Of a stretch of DNA of 51,098 bases, positions 42,385-50,991 are shown piece after piece (within the stretch, counting starts at the first letter, position 1; each line of letters opens with the position of its first letter). Both the position numbers and the translations under genes were made by a program. A model generated the notes under the pieces. That model worked only from the letters and a program-made list of their open reading frames with translations, did no database searches and was not told the origin of the DNA. The DNA is taken from positions 1-51,098 of the forward strand of contig WHSV01000016.1 in assembly GCA_009379915.1 (NCBI GenBank). Direction: 5' to 3'. The stretch comes from Actinomycetota bacterium. GTDB taxonomy: Bacteria > Actinomycetota > CADDZG01 > WHSQ01.

Positions 42385-43410
42385 CTACAGAAGGAGTTCC
42401 GCAATCTGCACGGCGTTGAGTGCGGCACCCTTTCGCAGGTTGTCCCCGACGGAGAAAAACTCGAGTGCTCGGTCGTCGAAGAGGTCCTTGCGAATGCGCC
42501 CGACGAAGCAGGGGTCCTGATTGGCGGCGTCCAACGGAGTGGGATAGACATCGTTGTCGACGTCGTCCGCCAGCTCGACACCCGGGGATGCGGCAAGAAT
42601 CTCTCGTGCTCGATCAACGGACACGTCGGAGTCAAACTCCGCATGCGCCGACACCCCGTGACCGGTCACGACCGGGACGCGCACGCACGTCGCCGTAGCT
42701 TTGAGGTCGGGAATCCCCAAGATCTTGCGTGTCTCGTGGCAAAGCTTTAGCTCCTCGCTCGTATAACCGTCTTCCCTCACCGAACCGCACTTCGGCAAGA
42801 CGTTAAGGGCCAACGGGTGGACGAAGGTGCCGCCGCCCTTGATGACGTCTCCAGCGCGGCCCTCGCGCACGGCCTCTGGCTCCTTTGCGGCGAGTTGAGT
42901 CTGCTCCCATAACTCGTCCGTTCCCGGCTGGCCCGAACCGGAAGCCGCCTGATAGGTGGCGACTACCAGACGATTGACCGTCCACTCGCGGTGGAGGGGT
43001 GCAAGCGGCATCACCATGGCGGTCGTCGTGCAGTTCGGCGTGGCGATTATTCCTTTCGGGCGATTGCGCACCTGGTCGGCGTTGATCTCGGGCACGACGA
43101 GGGGGACCTCGTCATCCATGCGAAACGCGGAGGACTTGTCGATCACAACCGCTCCGCGCTCCGCCGCCACGGGGGCCCACTCGGAGCTGAGATCTTCGGA
43201 CACGTCGAAGATCGCGATGTCGGCGCCGTCGAACACCTCGGGTCGGAGGCCGGCGACCTCGACCTCGGCACCCCCGAACTCGAGTTTTCGCCCGATCGAA
43301 CGGGGCGACGCGACGGGAACCAGCTCGTCGACCGGAAAGTTCCGTTCCTCGAGGATGCGAAGAACTTCGGTGCCCACGGCACCGGTAGCGCCGACTACAA
43401 CCACCCTCAC
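42385..43410 (-). CDS. asd: Aspartate-semialdehyde dehydrogenase
   Basis: A 341-residue Asd. NADP loop VVVVGATGAVGTEVLRILEER, SSAFRMDDEVPLVVPEIN, the catalytic Cys in ATPNCTTTAMV near 128, SGSGQPGTDEL and the substrate motif HPLALNVLPK. The C-terminal RVPVVTGHGVSAH carries the active-site His. It reduces aspartyl phosphate for lysine, threonine and methionine. The GTG at 43410 follows GAGGGA by six bases; the frame is open further but only as antisense of lysC. It lies 80 bases downstream of lysC. Confidence 0.95.
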   Translation of the reverse strand: MRVVVVGATGAVGTEVLRILEERNFPVDELVPVASPRSIGRKLEFGGAEVEVAGLRPEVFDGADIAIFDVSEDLSSEWAPVAAERGAVVIDKSSAFRMDDEVPLVVPEINADQVRNRPKGIIATPNCTTTAMVMPLAPLHREWTVNRLVVATYQAASGSGQPGTDELWEQTQLAAKEPEAVREGRAGDVIKGGGTFVHPLALNVLPKCGSVREDGYTSEELKLCHETRKILGIPDLKATATCVRVPVVTGHGVSAHAEFDSDVSVDRAREILAASPGVELADDVDNDVYPTPLDAANQDPCFVGRIRKDLFDDRALEFFSVGDNLRKGAALNAVQIAELLL

Positions 43411-43490
43411 CAGACTTCCCTCTTTTCCTCGGCGATCGCCGAGACGATCGCGACGTCTGCGCCAGCAGCGCCTACTTGGACGACTCGCAT

Positions 43491-44777
43491 CTAGGTCTCT
43501 CTCGCATTTATGGCGCGCAGTTGACCTGTTGCGGTCGCGGGATGTTGCTCGCGAATGATCGATTCTTCGGTCAACTTGAATCTGTCGTGAATCGCCTTGA
43601 CTGCTCGTTCCACCTCGAAAGCTCGTATCACGCACGACACGCGAATCGACGAGGTCGAGATGATCTCGATGTTGATCCCGGCGTCGCTCAGCGCGTCGAA
43701 CATGTCCGCGGCAACTCCGGGATGAGTCTTCATGCCCGCACCGACGAGAGAGATCTTTGCGATGTCCGGATCCCTGGCCACACCCTCGGCCCCCACGGAT
43801 GCCGCAATCTCGTCGAGTACCGGCTTGGCGCGCCTTAGATCGTCCGTCGGCATCGTGAAGGAGATGTCCGTTCGGCCCTCGGCGGACACGTTCTGCACGA
43901 TCATGTCGATGTTGAATCCCTCGTCTGCGAGTGGACGAAAGACGCGCGCTGCGATACCAGGTGTGTCGGGCACGTTCTGAATGACGACCTTCGCCTCGGA
44001 AATGTCGTGTGCTACTCCCGAGATGATCGCTCGTTCCATGCGTTCGTCCTCCTCCTTGATCCACGTTCCGTCCTCGTAGCCGAACGAGGAGCGCACATGG
44101 AGCACCACTCCATGATTTCTCGCGTACTCCACCGACCGCAACATCAGGACACCCGCTCCGCTCGCAGCCATCTCGAGCATCTCCTCGTAGGAGACCGCGT
44201 GGAGTTTGCGCGCGCTGGGAACGATCCGGGGGTCGGCGGTGTAGACGCCGTCGACATCCGTATAGATCTCACACCTGTCCGCACCCAGCGCAGCGGCCAG
44301 TGCCACCGCGGTCGTGTCCGAGCCCCCGCGGCCAAGGGTCGTCACGTCGTACGCGGTCGACACGCCCTGGAAACCGGCAACGATCGCGATCTTGTTCGCC
44401 GCGAGAGCTTGGCGGACCCGGTCGCCCTTGACCTCGAGGATGCGGGCCTTCCCGTGAGTCGTATCGGTCACGATGCCTGCCTGCGAGCCGGTCAGGCTGA
44501 TCGCCTCGTATCCGAGATCCGAGATGACCATCGAGAGCAGAGCCATCGAGATGCGCTCGCCGGAGGTGAGCAGCATGTCCAGTTCGCGGGGATTTGGCTC
44601 TTCGGATACCTGGGCGGCGAGGCTCACCAGCTCGTCCGTGCTGTGGCCCATGGCCGAGACGACCACACACACCTGATCGCCGGCTCGCACGGCAGCAACG
44701 ATGCGTTCGGCGACTCTCTTGATCCGTTCGGCGTCGCCCACGGAGGTCCCGCCGTACTTCTGGACGATCAAAGCCAT
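43491..44777 (-). CDS. lysC: Aspartokinase
   Basis: A 428-residue kinase of the LysC/Ask type: VQKYGGTSVGD at the start, VVSAMGHSTDELVSL, TLGRGGSDTTAVALAAALGA, and two C-terminal ACT domains (PDTPGIAARVFRPLADEGFNID and AGINIEIIST). The ACT part probably binds lysine and threonine as inhibitors. In many actinobacteria an internal start gives a separate beta subunit; a candidate start would lie near residue 260, but I cannot confirm it. A TACCTT hexamer ends six bases before the ATG. Confidence 0.95.
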   Translation of the reverse strand: MALIVQKYGGTSVGDAERIKRVAERIVAAVRAGDQVCVVVSAMGHSTDELVSLAAQVSEEPNPRELDMLLTSGERISMALLSMVISDLGYEAISLTGSQAGIVTDTTHGKARILEVKGDRVRQALAANKIAIVAGFQGVSTAYDVTTLGRGGSDTTAVALAAALGADRCEIYTDVDGVYTADPRIVPSARKLHAVSYEEMLEMAASGAGVLMLRSVEYARNHGVVLHVRSSFGYEDGTWIKEEDERMERAIISGVAHDISEAKVVIQNVPDTPGIAARVFRPLADEGFNIDMIVQNVSAEGRTDISFTMPTDDLRRAKPVLDEIAASVGAEGVARDPDIAKISLVGAGMKTHPGVAADMFDALSDAGINIEIISTSSIRVSCVIRAFEVERAVKAIHDRFKLTEESIIREQHPATATGQLRAINARET

Positions 44778-44783
44778 GTTTAC

Positions 44784-44789
44784 AAGGTA
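44784..44789 (-). promoter_or_regulatory. -10 hexamer (TACCTT) for lysC
   Basis: TACCTT on the minus strand ends six bases before the ATG at 44777, so lysC-asd has its own leaderless promoter downstream of recR. Confidence 0.45.
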
Positions 44790-44868
44790 GCAAGCAATCT
44801 GAGGGAGGTGCCCGCGCCTCTTGACGGTCAGGGGTGCGCTGGACGATACGTGAGGGTTCGAACGTGAC

Positions 44869-45483
44869 CTAAGGGCTCATGCGGCGGCGGCCCCCCAGCG
44901 CTCTGCCGAGCGTCACCTCGTCTGCGTACTCGAGGTCCCCGCCGACCGGCAGGCCGCTCGCAAGGCGGGTCACGCGCAGTCCAAGTGGCGACAACAGGCG
45001 GTCGAGGTACATCGCGGTTGCGTCACCCTCGGTGTTCGGATTGGTGGCCACGATCACCTCGATAACCGGCTCGTTGCCTTCGGCCGGCCGGTGGATCCGG
45101 GCAAGCAGCTCCTTGATGCGCAGGTCGTCGGGACCGACTCCCTCGATCGGGCTGATGGCTCCCTGGAGCACGTGATAGAGACCTCGGTACTCACGAGTCC
45201 TTTCGATGGCGATGATGTCCGGAGGCTCCTGGACGACGCAGATCACCGTCGAGTCCCGCCGGGAATCGCGGCAGAACTCGCAGAGCTCGGTGTCGGCGAC
45301 ATTGAAGCACCGCTCGCAGAGCCGCACCCTGTCCTTGACTTCGACAATGGCCTCGGTGAGTGAGCGCGCCTCGGCCCCCGAGATCTTGAGGATGTAAAAG
45401 GCGACGCGCTGAGCACTCTTCGGCCCGATTCCGGGGAGCTTGGAGAGTTCGTCTACGAGCCGCTGAAGGGGACCGGCGAACAA
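44869..45483 (-). CDS. recR: Recombination protein RecR
   Basis: A 204-residue Rec[16 protein letters not shown] helix-hairpin-helix, the zinc finger C-x2-C...C-x2-C in [16 protein letters not shown], and a Toprim domain ([29 protein letters not shown]). It starts with TTG at the usual place for the family. With RecFO it loads RecA at gaps. The gene is eight bases after ybaB. Confidence 0.95.
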   Translation of the reverse strand: MFAGPLQRLVDELSKLPGIGPKSAQRVAFYILKISGAEARSLTEAIVEVKDRVRLCERCFNVADTELCEFCRDSRRDSTVICVVQEPPDIIAIERTREYRGLYHVLQGAISPIEGVGPDDLRIKELLARIHRPAEGNEPVIEVIVATNPNTEGDATAMYLDRLLSPLGLRVTRLASGLPVGGDLEYADEVTLGRALGGRRRMSP

Positions 45484-45491
45484 CTTGGGGC

Positions 45492-45824
45492 CTACATGCC
45501 CGGGAGGCCGAGCCCCCCGAGTCCTCCGGCGAGCGGCCCCATTGCCTGAGCTTGTGCCTCGCGCGCCTTGTCCAACGCGTCGTTCACCGCCGCGGTGACC
45601 GTATCGCCGAGCATCTCGAGGTCGTCTGAATCCGGCTCGCCGTCGAATGTGTCGGGGCTGATGGTGACGGAAACGATCTGCTGGTCGCCCGTCGCAACCA
45701 CCTTCACTGCTCCACCGCCGGCGCTGCCCTCGATCTCGATCTCGGCAAGAGCGTCCTGTGCCTTCTGCATGTCGGCGGCCATCTTCTGCGCCTGCTTCAT
45801 CATCTTCTGCATGTCTTTGCTCAT
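45492..45824 (-). CDS. YbaB/EbfC family nucleoid-associated protein
   Basis: A 110-residue protein with an N-terminal coiled helix ([19 protein letters not shown]) and [20 protein letters not shown]. The tail is Gly- and Met-rich ([13 protein letters not shown]). Dimers bind DNA. I chose the ATG at 45824, seven bases after AAAGGA; the frame opens to 45884 through a repeat element, so the longer form is unlikely. Confidence 0.92.
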   Translation of the reverse strand: MSKDMQKMMKQAQKMAADMQKAQDALAEIEIEGSAGGGAVKVVATGDQQIVSVTISPDTFDGEPDSDDLEMLGDTVTAAVNDALDKAREAQAQAMGPLAGGLGGLGLPGM

Positions 45825-45840
45825 CTGGATGTCCTTTTCC

Positions 45841-45945
45841 GTTTCCCTCACGCTCCGAGGCCTCGTCGAGGCCTCTCCACTCACGCCTGCGACGAAGCGC
45901 AGCCGTCGGGTAATGCCCGCGATCGTCGAGACGATCGCTTCCTTT
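45841..45945. repeat. 105-bp structured repeat, copy B
   Basis: Same length and start (GTTTCCCTCACGCT) as copy A at 10791-10895. Stem 1 is GAGGCCTC-GTC-GAGGCCTC (45857-45875), with different bases but eight intact pairs. Stem 2 (45885-45904) keeps most pairs with one mismatch. Stem 3 and the GTCGGGTAATGCCCGCG segment are identical. It fills the gap between dnaX and ybaB. Confidence 0.75.
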
Positions 45946-45957
45946 TCCGTTTCCCGA

Positions 45958-47724
45958 TCAATTCTCCTCGACCTCTCTCACGACCTCCGCGTCGAGGCCC
46001 TTCTTGACTAGCTCGACTGGATCGTGGTCCACGTCTATCGCCTCCGCCGCGTCTGCGTATGAGCCTCCACCCTCGGACTTGGAACCGGTTGATGGATCCC
46101 CGCCCGGCTGTGATCCCGTCTCACTATCGAGCGGCTGGGCTCCGCGCTCGGCAAAGCGCAAGAACGGCTTGAGCCCGAGCGCCGCGTAGAGCGCGTCGGA
46201 CAGGATCAGCGAATTGGGCTCCTTGGCCATCTGGCCCGCATGAAACGTGGACTGCACCTCGACGACCAGGCCGTCCGAGTCGTAAGCGACCGGCTGTGAT
46301 GGCTTGAGGAACGCCGCCACGCGTTTGCTGCGCTGAGCGACCTCCTTCATCGCCGAGGGCCAAGCGTCCTTGATGTGACCGAGCCCGAGGTGATCCACAC
46401 CCGCCGCGGGTTGCTCGACCGTCGCCGGCTCAGGTGCCTGTCCAGATTCGGCGACCTCGGGAGGAGTCACATCCGTTTGCTCGCTCGGAGGCGCGGTGGG
46501 CTCGCCCACGCGCGGTCGATCGTCCTTCGAGCGAGTCTGCGGCGGCACCTGCGGCGGGACGTTGACTGATTCTCCTTCGAGACCGATGCGGCGCTCGAGT
46601 CGCTCGATGCGACCGATGAGCCCTTCGGCAGTCAGGTCCGTCTCGGGAGAAGTGCTGCGCGTGAGCGCAACCTCGAGGAACAGCCGGTGGTTCGGCGCGT
46701 TCCGCATTTCGGTGATCGCCTTACCTACGAGCTCGAGCAACCGGACGAGCCCCCCGATACGGAATCTCCCTGCTTGGTCGGCGAGCCGCTGCCGATCCTC
46801 GGCGTGAACGTCGAGCAGATCCCCGGCCTGAGGCGCGGTCTTGAGCAGCATCAGCGCTCGTGCGTGATTCAGAGTTCCGAGCGCAAGCTGTCGCACGTCG
46901 GCACCCTGGGCGATCATCGCATCGAGAGTCGTGAAGACCGTACCGATGTCGGCGTCCGCGATCGCGTCGAACATCTGTACGAACGCGTCCTCGCCACGCT
47001 CGCCCAGCAGCCGCTCGGCGGCCTCGACTGTGATGTGACCCTCGAGACTACGGAGCTGATCCAACGCCGACTGTGCATCTCGGGCGCTTCCCTCGGCGTG
47101 ACGGGCGACGACCTCGAGCGCCTCGGGATCGATGTCGATGCCCTCTCGCTTGGCGTTATCCGAGAGAAGATCGATGAGCGTATTCAAGGGCATCCGGCGA
47201 AAGTCGAAGCGCTGGGTCCGAGACACGATCGTTGGAAGCACCTTGTGCGCCTCGGTGGTCGCGAGCACGAAAATGACGTGGTCCGGTGGCTCCTCGAGTG
47301 TCTTCAGAAGCGCGTTGAAGGACTGCGTCGTCAGCATATGGACCTCGTCGATGACGTAAACCTTCTTGCGGCCCCCGGCGGAGGCGAGTGGAACACCCGA
47401 GAGAATCTCGCGCGTCTCGTCGACCCCCGAGTGACTCGCCGCATCCATCTCGAAGACATCCATAGACGAGCCGCGCGCGATGGCAACGCACGACTCGCAT
47501 TTCCCGCACGGGTTCGGAGTTGGGCCCTGCTCGCAGTTCAGCGCCTTGGCGAGGATCCGCGCGGTCGAGGTCTTGCCGGTTCCCCGGGGCCCGGTGAAGA
47601 GGTACGCGTGCGCCACGCGATCCTCGGTTATGGCGTTCGCGAGGGTGGTCGAAACATGCTCCTGACCCAGGATCTCCGAGAAGGTCTGGGGCCGATACTT
47701 GCGATAGAGGGAGACGTACGCCAT
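45958..47724 (-). CDS. dnaX: DNA polymerase III tau/gamma subunit
   Basis: A 588-residue clamp-loader ATPase: SLYRKYRPQTFSEILGQEH, Walker A GPRGTGKTSTARILA, the zinc module CGKCESCVAI, Walker B VYVIDEVHML, sensor 1 LATTEAHKV. Domain III ends near 365; the tail (Pro/Glu/Thr-rich) links to the tau-like C-terminus. It has no obvious slippery A-run for making gamma. The ATG at 47724 follows a TACTAT hexamer by seven bases; an in-frame ATG at 47733 lies within that hexamer. Next upstream is the SRP RNA. Confidence 0.95.
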   Translation of the reverse strand: MAYVSLYRKYRPQTFSEILGQEHVSTTLANAITEDRVAHAYLFTGPRGTGKTSTARILAKALNCEQGPTPNPCGKCESCVAIARGSSMDVFEMDAASHSGVDETREILSGVPLASAGGRKKVYVIDEVHMLTTQSFNALLKTLEEPPDHVIFVLATTEAHKVLPTIVSRTQRFDFRRMPLNTLIDLLSDNAKREGIDIDPEALEVVARHAEGSARDAQSALDQLRSLEGHITVEAAERLLGERGEDAFVQMFDAIADADIGTVFTTLDAMIAQGADVRQLALGTLNHARALMLLKTAPQAGDLLDVHAEDRQRLADQAGRFRIGGLVRLLELVGKAITEMRNAPNHRLFLEVALTRSTSPETDLTAEGLIGRIERLERRIGLEGESVNVPPQVPPQTRSKDDRPRVGEPTAPPSEQTDVTPPEVAESGQAPEPATVEQPAAGVDHLGLGHIKDAWPSAMKEVAQRSKRVAAFLKPSQPVAYDSDGLVVEVQSTFHAGQMAKEPNSLILSDALYAALGLKPFLRFAERGAQPLDSETGSQPGGDPSTGSKSEGGGSYADAAEAIDVDHDPVELVKKGLDAEVVREVEEN

Positions 47725-47731
47725 GCGGGCC

Positions 47732-47737
47732 ATAGTA
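47732..47737 (-). promoter_or_regulatory. -10 hexamer (TACTAT) for dnaX
   Basis: TACTAT on the minus strand ends seven bases before the ATG at 47724. Confidence 0.45.
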
Positions 47738-47895
47738 GCGACAGATGCTATTTCGCTCCCCCTCGGGGGTATTGGGTCTGACAACCGCCCACCGGTACTC
47801 AGGCCACAAAACGTGTCGCTAGGACGCGAAGAAGGCCGTGCGGTTCGTCTTGGACCACTGAATGGCCGGCGCTGGCCCGGCAGCTGGCTCCGGGC

Positions 47896-47993
47896 GGGCG
47901 ACCCTGACGGCACACTCGGGGACACCGCTTAAGGCTGCTCCCTTCCGGGCCTGACCTGGTTCGCGGCTCCGAGTCGCGTAGGACCCGACCATC
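47896..47993 (-). ncRNA. ffs: Signal recognition particle RNA (4.5S type)
   Basis: The minus strand holds CCAGGTCAGGCCCGGAAGGG followed by AGCAGCCTTAAG, the conserved Ffh-binding loop and asymmetric internal loop of bacterial SRP RNA, with arms ACTCGG and CCGAGT further out. No Alu domain is visible. The ends are estimated from the pairing. It lies between dnaX and tRNA-Ser, the usual place. Confidence 0.88.
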
Positions 47994-48165
47994 AACACTG
48001 CTTACCGGGGGCTGCCCGGTCCTTCAGAGGCCGCAGACGAACCTTCAACCCGGCGTATCGAGGGATTTCCGGTACAGGGGACCCCGAGCCCCCCGTCTAG
48101 CACGGCCGCGCGTAGCTTACGGCTCCTGGGACCCCAAGCGTTTCGCCGCCGGGGACGCGACAAAG

Positions 48166-48250
48166 CGGAGGCGGAGGGATTTGAACCCTCGGATGCTTGC
48201 ACATCACACGATTTCCAGTCGTGCCGATTCGGCCGCTCTCGCACGCCTCC
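48166..48250 (-). tRNA. tRNA-Ser(GGA)
   Basis: Acceptor GGAGGCG pairs with CGCCTCC; anticodon loop CTGGAAA gives GGA; long variable arm typical of serine; T loop GGTTCAAATCC. CCA is not encoded. Confidence 0.95.
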
Positions 48251-48540
48251 GTGCGGGAGTCTAGCCGGGGGCAAGTTGGGAAGTGGGTGGCTGGATCTGC
48301 CCGGCCCAGGTGGGTCGGAGGCCGGGGAAAGGCGAAACCGGCGTCTACGGGGGTGACTTGGTGTCTGCGGGGCTGGATCTGCCCGCCGCGGCTTGGGTAA
48401 TCGGGCAGGCATGGACGCTCACTCACCCCAGGGGGTAAGCAGACGTCCCTATAACGGAACTCTCGACATTCAGCCACCGTTTTGGTGGGCTGAGGGACGA
48501 ACGTTCGCAGACTTCCCCGGGTCGGTCTTGCCCCCTGAGG
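48251..48540. repeat. Intergenic region with an 82-bp repeat pair
   Basis: GGCTGGATCTGCCCG occurs exactly at 48289 and 48371, 82 bases apart, with the box GAAAGGCGAAACCGGCGTC (48327-48352) between. The second unit runs into the 98-bp repeat copy B (48413-48510). No gene is visible. Confidence 0.65.
48413..48510 (+). repeat. 98-bp repeat, copy B
   Basis: Second copy of the element at 24545-24642, same strand. The last 45 bases (CGACATTCAGCCACCG, TTT, GGTGGGCTGAGGG, GAACG.TTCGC) differ from copy A at only about five positions. It lies downstream of sodC. Confidence 0.65.
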
Positions 48541-49152
48541 TTAGCCGCCCTCGACCACTCCGCAGGCGTACCTCGCTCCTGCGTCCCCGGTGGCGAGTGT
48601 GGCTTCGTCCGGGCCGGGCTGACCCGAAGTGGTCGACACGTAGCGCTCGGGGATGTTCGCGAAGTTGTCGCGACCTACGTGGATCATGACGGCGCTCCCA
48701 TCGTCATCCCGCAGATCTCTCACCCCGAAACGGTCGGTCACGAACTCCAGGCTGGCCGTTCCGTTGGCCAGCACCAGGAGAGAGGGAAGGTCTCCGGCGT
48801 GGTCGCCGTGAGCCTGGCCCTCGGGGGCGAAGTGGCCGCCCGCAGTCGTGAAGGGACCGTCGGGGGCGTCCGGGTCGCACTCGCCGATCGCGTGTATGTG
48901 AAACCCGTGGAATCCGGGCGCGGCCTCGGTGATCCTGGCCTGAACCCTTGTCCCCCCACCACCGGCGGGCTTCAGTTTGGCGCGCCCGACCTCGTCACCC
49001 TCGGCGTTGTAGAGGGTCACCTGGGCCGCGCCCTTGGCGGTTTCGGACCGACCCTCCGCGGGCTGCTGCGAAGCGCTTGCCGCCAGTAGCAGGGTCGCGG
49101 CAACCGTTCCCACAACCCCGATCACCCAGCGATTCGTCGTGCTAGACGTCAT
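48541..49152 (-). CDS. sodC: Copper-zinc superoxide dismutase
   Basis: A 203-residue exported SodC. Signal helix at about 8-27; metal-site motif GFHIHAIGECDPD (His ligands), HFAPEGQAHGDHAGDLPSL with bridging and zinc-site His, and a C-terminal Cys that can pair with the GEC cysteine (ARYACGVV). It removes superoxide outside the membrane. GGGAGGCGATC and ATG set the start. Confidence 0.93.
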   Translation of the reverse strand: MTSSTTNRWVIGVVGTVAATLLLAASASQQPAEGRSETAKGAAQVTLYNAEGDEVGRAKLKPAGGGGTRVQARITEAAPGFHGFHIHAIGECDPDAPDGPFTTAGGHFAPEGQAHGDHAGDLPSLLVLANGTASLEFVTDRFGVRDLRDDDGSAVMIHVGRDNFANIPERYVSTTSGQPGPDEATLATGDAGARYACGVVEGG

Positions 49153-49378
49153 GATCGCCTCCCTGACTTGACTTCTTGCCTCTGGCTTGCCCTACCAACA
49201 ATTCAGGAAACCGCCCCGCACTCGATTCGACGGGAGATAGTTAGAAGATGTCCATGTGAGCGACGTAAGGCCCGCGACCCCGCAGACAGTGGCACGACGT
49301 GCGCTGGTGACAGAAGAGGCTCGAAGAAGATCCCGACGAGCCGCGATCCGACCGGACGACGGGGCCCGGTCGAGGTAG

Positions 49379-49466
49379 CGGTGGGGGTGGGATTTGAACC
49401 CACGGTGGGCGTGAACCCACAATCGCTTTCGAGGCGATCCCGTTATGGCCGCTTCGGTACCCCACC
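49379..49466 (-). tRNA. tRNA-Ser(CGA)
   Basis: Acceptor GGTGGGG pairs with CCCCACC; anticodon loop CTCGAAA gives CGA; long variable arm; T loop GGTTCAAATCC. CCA is not encoded. Confidence 0.95.
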
Positions 49467-49513
49467 AGGAACTCTCGCGGCCGCCGAGCCGCCCCGAGAA
49501 TCTGGACTGACGA

Positions 49514-49987
49514 TTATAGGTGTCGGCGTCCCTCGAAGAAGCCTGTGAGCAGCGCCGCCCCCTCGTCTTCGAGCACTCCCGGTACGACCTCCAGTTGGTG
49601 ATTCAGCCTGGGATCCTGGGTGATGTTGTAGAGCGACAGAGCAGCGCCGGCGCGAGCGTCTTGCGGCCCGTAGACGAGCCGGTCGACGCGCGCCAGGACG
49701 AGCGCACCCGCGCACATGGAGCAGGGCTCGAGGGTGACATACGCGGTCGTCCCCTCGAGCCGCCAGTCGCCGGCCCGCTCGGTCGCCCGTCTAAGAGCCA
49801 GGGTCTCGGCGTGAGCGGTCGGGTCGCCTCGAAGCTCCCTTTCGTTGTGCGCCGAGCTCAGGACGTCACCATCCTTCACGACCACCGCGCCTATCGGCAC
49901 ATCGTCGTGGTTCAGGGCGAGCTTGGCCTCGTCGAGTGCGAGGCGCATGAATCGCTCATCGGCCGGCGTCGTGTGCTCGTCGATCAC
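49514..49987 (-). CDS. tadA: tRNA-specific adenosine deaminase
   Basis: A 157-residue zinc deaminase: HAETLALR (His ligand and proton-shuttle Glu) and PCSMCAGALV (two Cys ligands), plus DVPIGAVVVKDG near 30. It changes A34 to inosine in tRNA-Arg(ACG), which lies 0.9 kb away in the same direction. It starts with GTG (49987). The gene lies between two tRNA genes. Confidence 0.93.
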   Translation of the reverse strand: MIDEHTTPADERFMRLALDEAKLALNHDDVPIGAVVVKDGDVLSSAHNERELRGDPTAHAETLALRRATERAGDWRLEGTTAYVTLEPCSMCAGALVLARVDRLVYGPQDARAGAALSLYNITQDPRLNHQLEVVPGVLEDEGAALLTGFFEGRRHL

Positions 49988-50011
49988 GTTCTCGAACGGA
50001 GACCGTTCTAA

Positions 50012-50716
50012 CTAACGTCCGGGCTGAGATCGAGCGGCGCGCCGTTTTCGAATCTCGGCCTTCGCCTTGGCGTATTGCTTGCGAGTCCACATGAGCCCGT
50101 CTTTGGCCCAGTCGTACTCGCTCGCCAGGATAGCGAGCCCGAGAAGCTGGATCGGAAATGACCAGGGACCCGGCAGTGGAATGATGAGGGTTCCGACGAC
50201 GAAGATGGTCACTCCGATGACGGTCACGAGGATTCTGCGGGCCATCTCGAGAGGGGTCCGCGGCACGATCTTGACTTCGACCTCGCCGTCGCTGCGCCAG
50301 TCCGACTTACGCGTCTTGCGCGCATTGCTGGGGTGTTCATCGGACTTAGGAGCATGGCGAGCCCAACGCCTGAAGAAGTCCGAAACGCGCTCGGCGGTGG
50401 CATGGGTGTCCGTGGGGAGCTTGATGCTCACCTCTAAACCCTCGCCTTCGACCGCAAGGTGGGGGCCGTGGTCGGCGTTGATGTCCACCGCCCAGGACCG
50501 AACCTGCTGCCACAGGAAAGAGACGTCCTCGGCTGGGCGCCCGTTCCAGTGAACTATGACGCGCCGGGGCGTGACGAAGGCAAAGCCCTCGCGCCGGGAG
50601 GAAGTATCGGCGATGCGTACCCACTGCACGACGTCTTCATCGTGATCGAGCAAGTGGTAGGCGTTGCCGAGAATGAGCTTCTCGCGCTGTTCGTGAATCC
50701 AGTGACCCAGTCCCAC
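50012..50716 (-). CDS. PGPGW/TIGR02611-like membrane protein
   Basis: A 234-residue protein: an N-terminal soluble part (WIHEQREKLILGNAYHLLDH, with strands), and a C-terminal membrane part with two helices joined by IPLPGPWSFPIQLLGLAIL, then SEYDWAKDGLMWTRKQYAKAKAEI and a basic end. The family has no known function. I chose the GTG at 50716 because TTTACT ends six bases before it; the frame is open to 50830. Confidence 0.6.
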   Translation of the reverse strand: MGLGHWIHEQREKLILGNAYHLLDHDEDVVQWVRIADTSSRREGFAFVTPRRVIVHWNGRPAEDVSFLWQQVRSWAVDINADHGPHLAVEGEGLEVSIKLPTDTHATAERVSDFFRRWARHAPKSDEHPSNARKTRKSDWRSDGEVEVKIVPRTPLEMARRILVTVIGVTIFVVGTLIIPLPGPWSFPIQLLGLAILASEYDWAKDGLMWTRKQYAKAKAEIRKRRAARSQPGR

Positions 50717-50837
50717 CGGCCCAGTAAACCCTGCCTGCGGAACAATGACGAGCAAGGTCACGCGAATTGAGTGCGAAAAAGTGGGAGCCGCGCCCCCACA
50801 GAGTCCTGTGGACGAAGGGACAATCCGCACGAAAAGG

Positions 50838-50863
50838 GTACGCCCGGAGGGTACGCCCGGAGG
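50838..50863. repeat. 13-bp tandem duplication at the 3' end of tRNA-Arg
   Basis: GTACGCCCGGAGG occurs twice in a row (50838-50850 and 50851-50863). The second unit is part of the tRNA-Arg acceptor and T arm; the first lies just beyond its 3' end. Confidence 0.7.
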
Positions 50864-50925
50864 GATTCGAACCCCCGACCTTCCGGTCCGTAGCCGGACG
50901 CTCTAATCCACTGAGCTACGGGCGC
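50852..50925 (-). tRNA. tRNA-Arg(ACG)
   Basis: Acceptor GCGCCCG pairs with CGGGCGT (one G-T); anticodon loop CTACGGA gives ACG; T loop GGTTCGAATCC; discriminator A. CCA is not encoded (ACCC follows). The A34 should be changed to inosine by TadA. Confidence 0.95.
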
Positions 50926-50991
50926 ATAGAGATGCCATCAGACTCTAACCGACCGTCGTTGTTGGTCATTCTGACGAGTGAGCGCAGGGAG

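Noticed and set aside
42385-44064. A 559-residue form of Asd
   Set aside because: The extra N-terminus is lysC read in another frame; GTG at 43410 with GAGGGA fits the family start.
44778-44868. A lysine riboswitch before lysC
   Set aside because: The gap is only about 90 bases and a leaderless promoter is better supported; no riboswitch core is visible.
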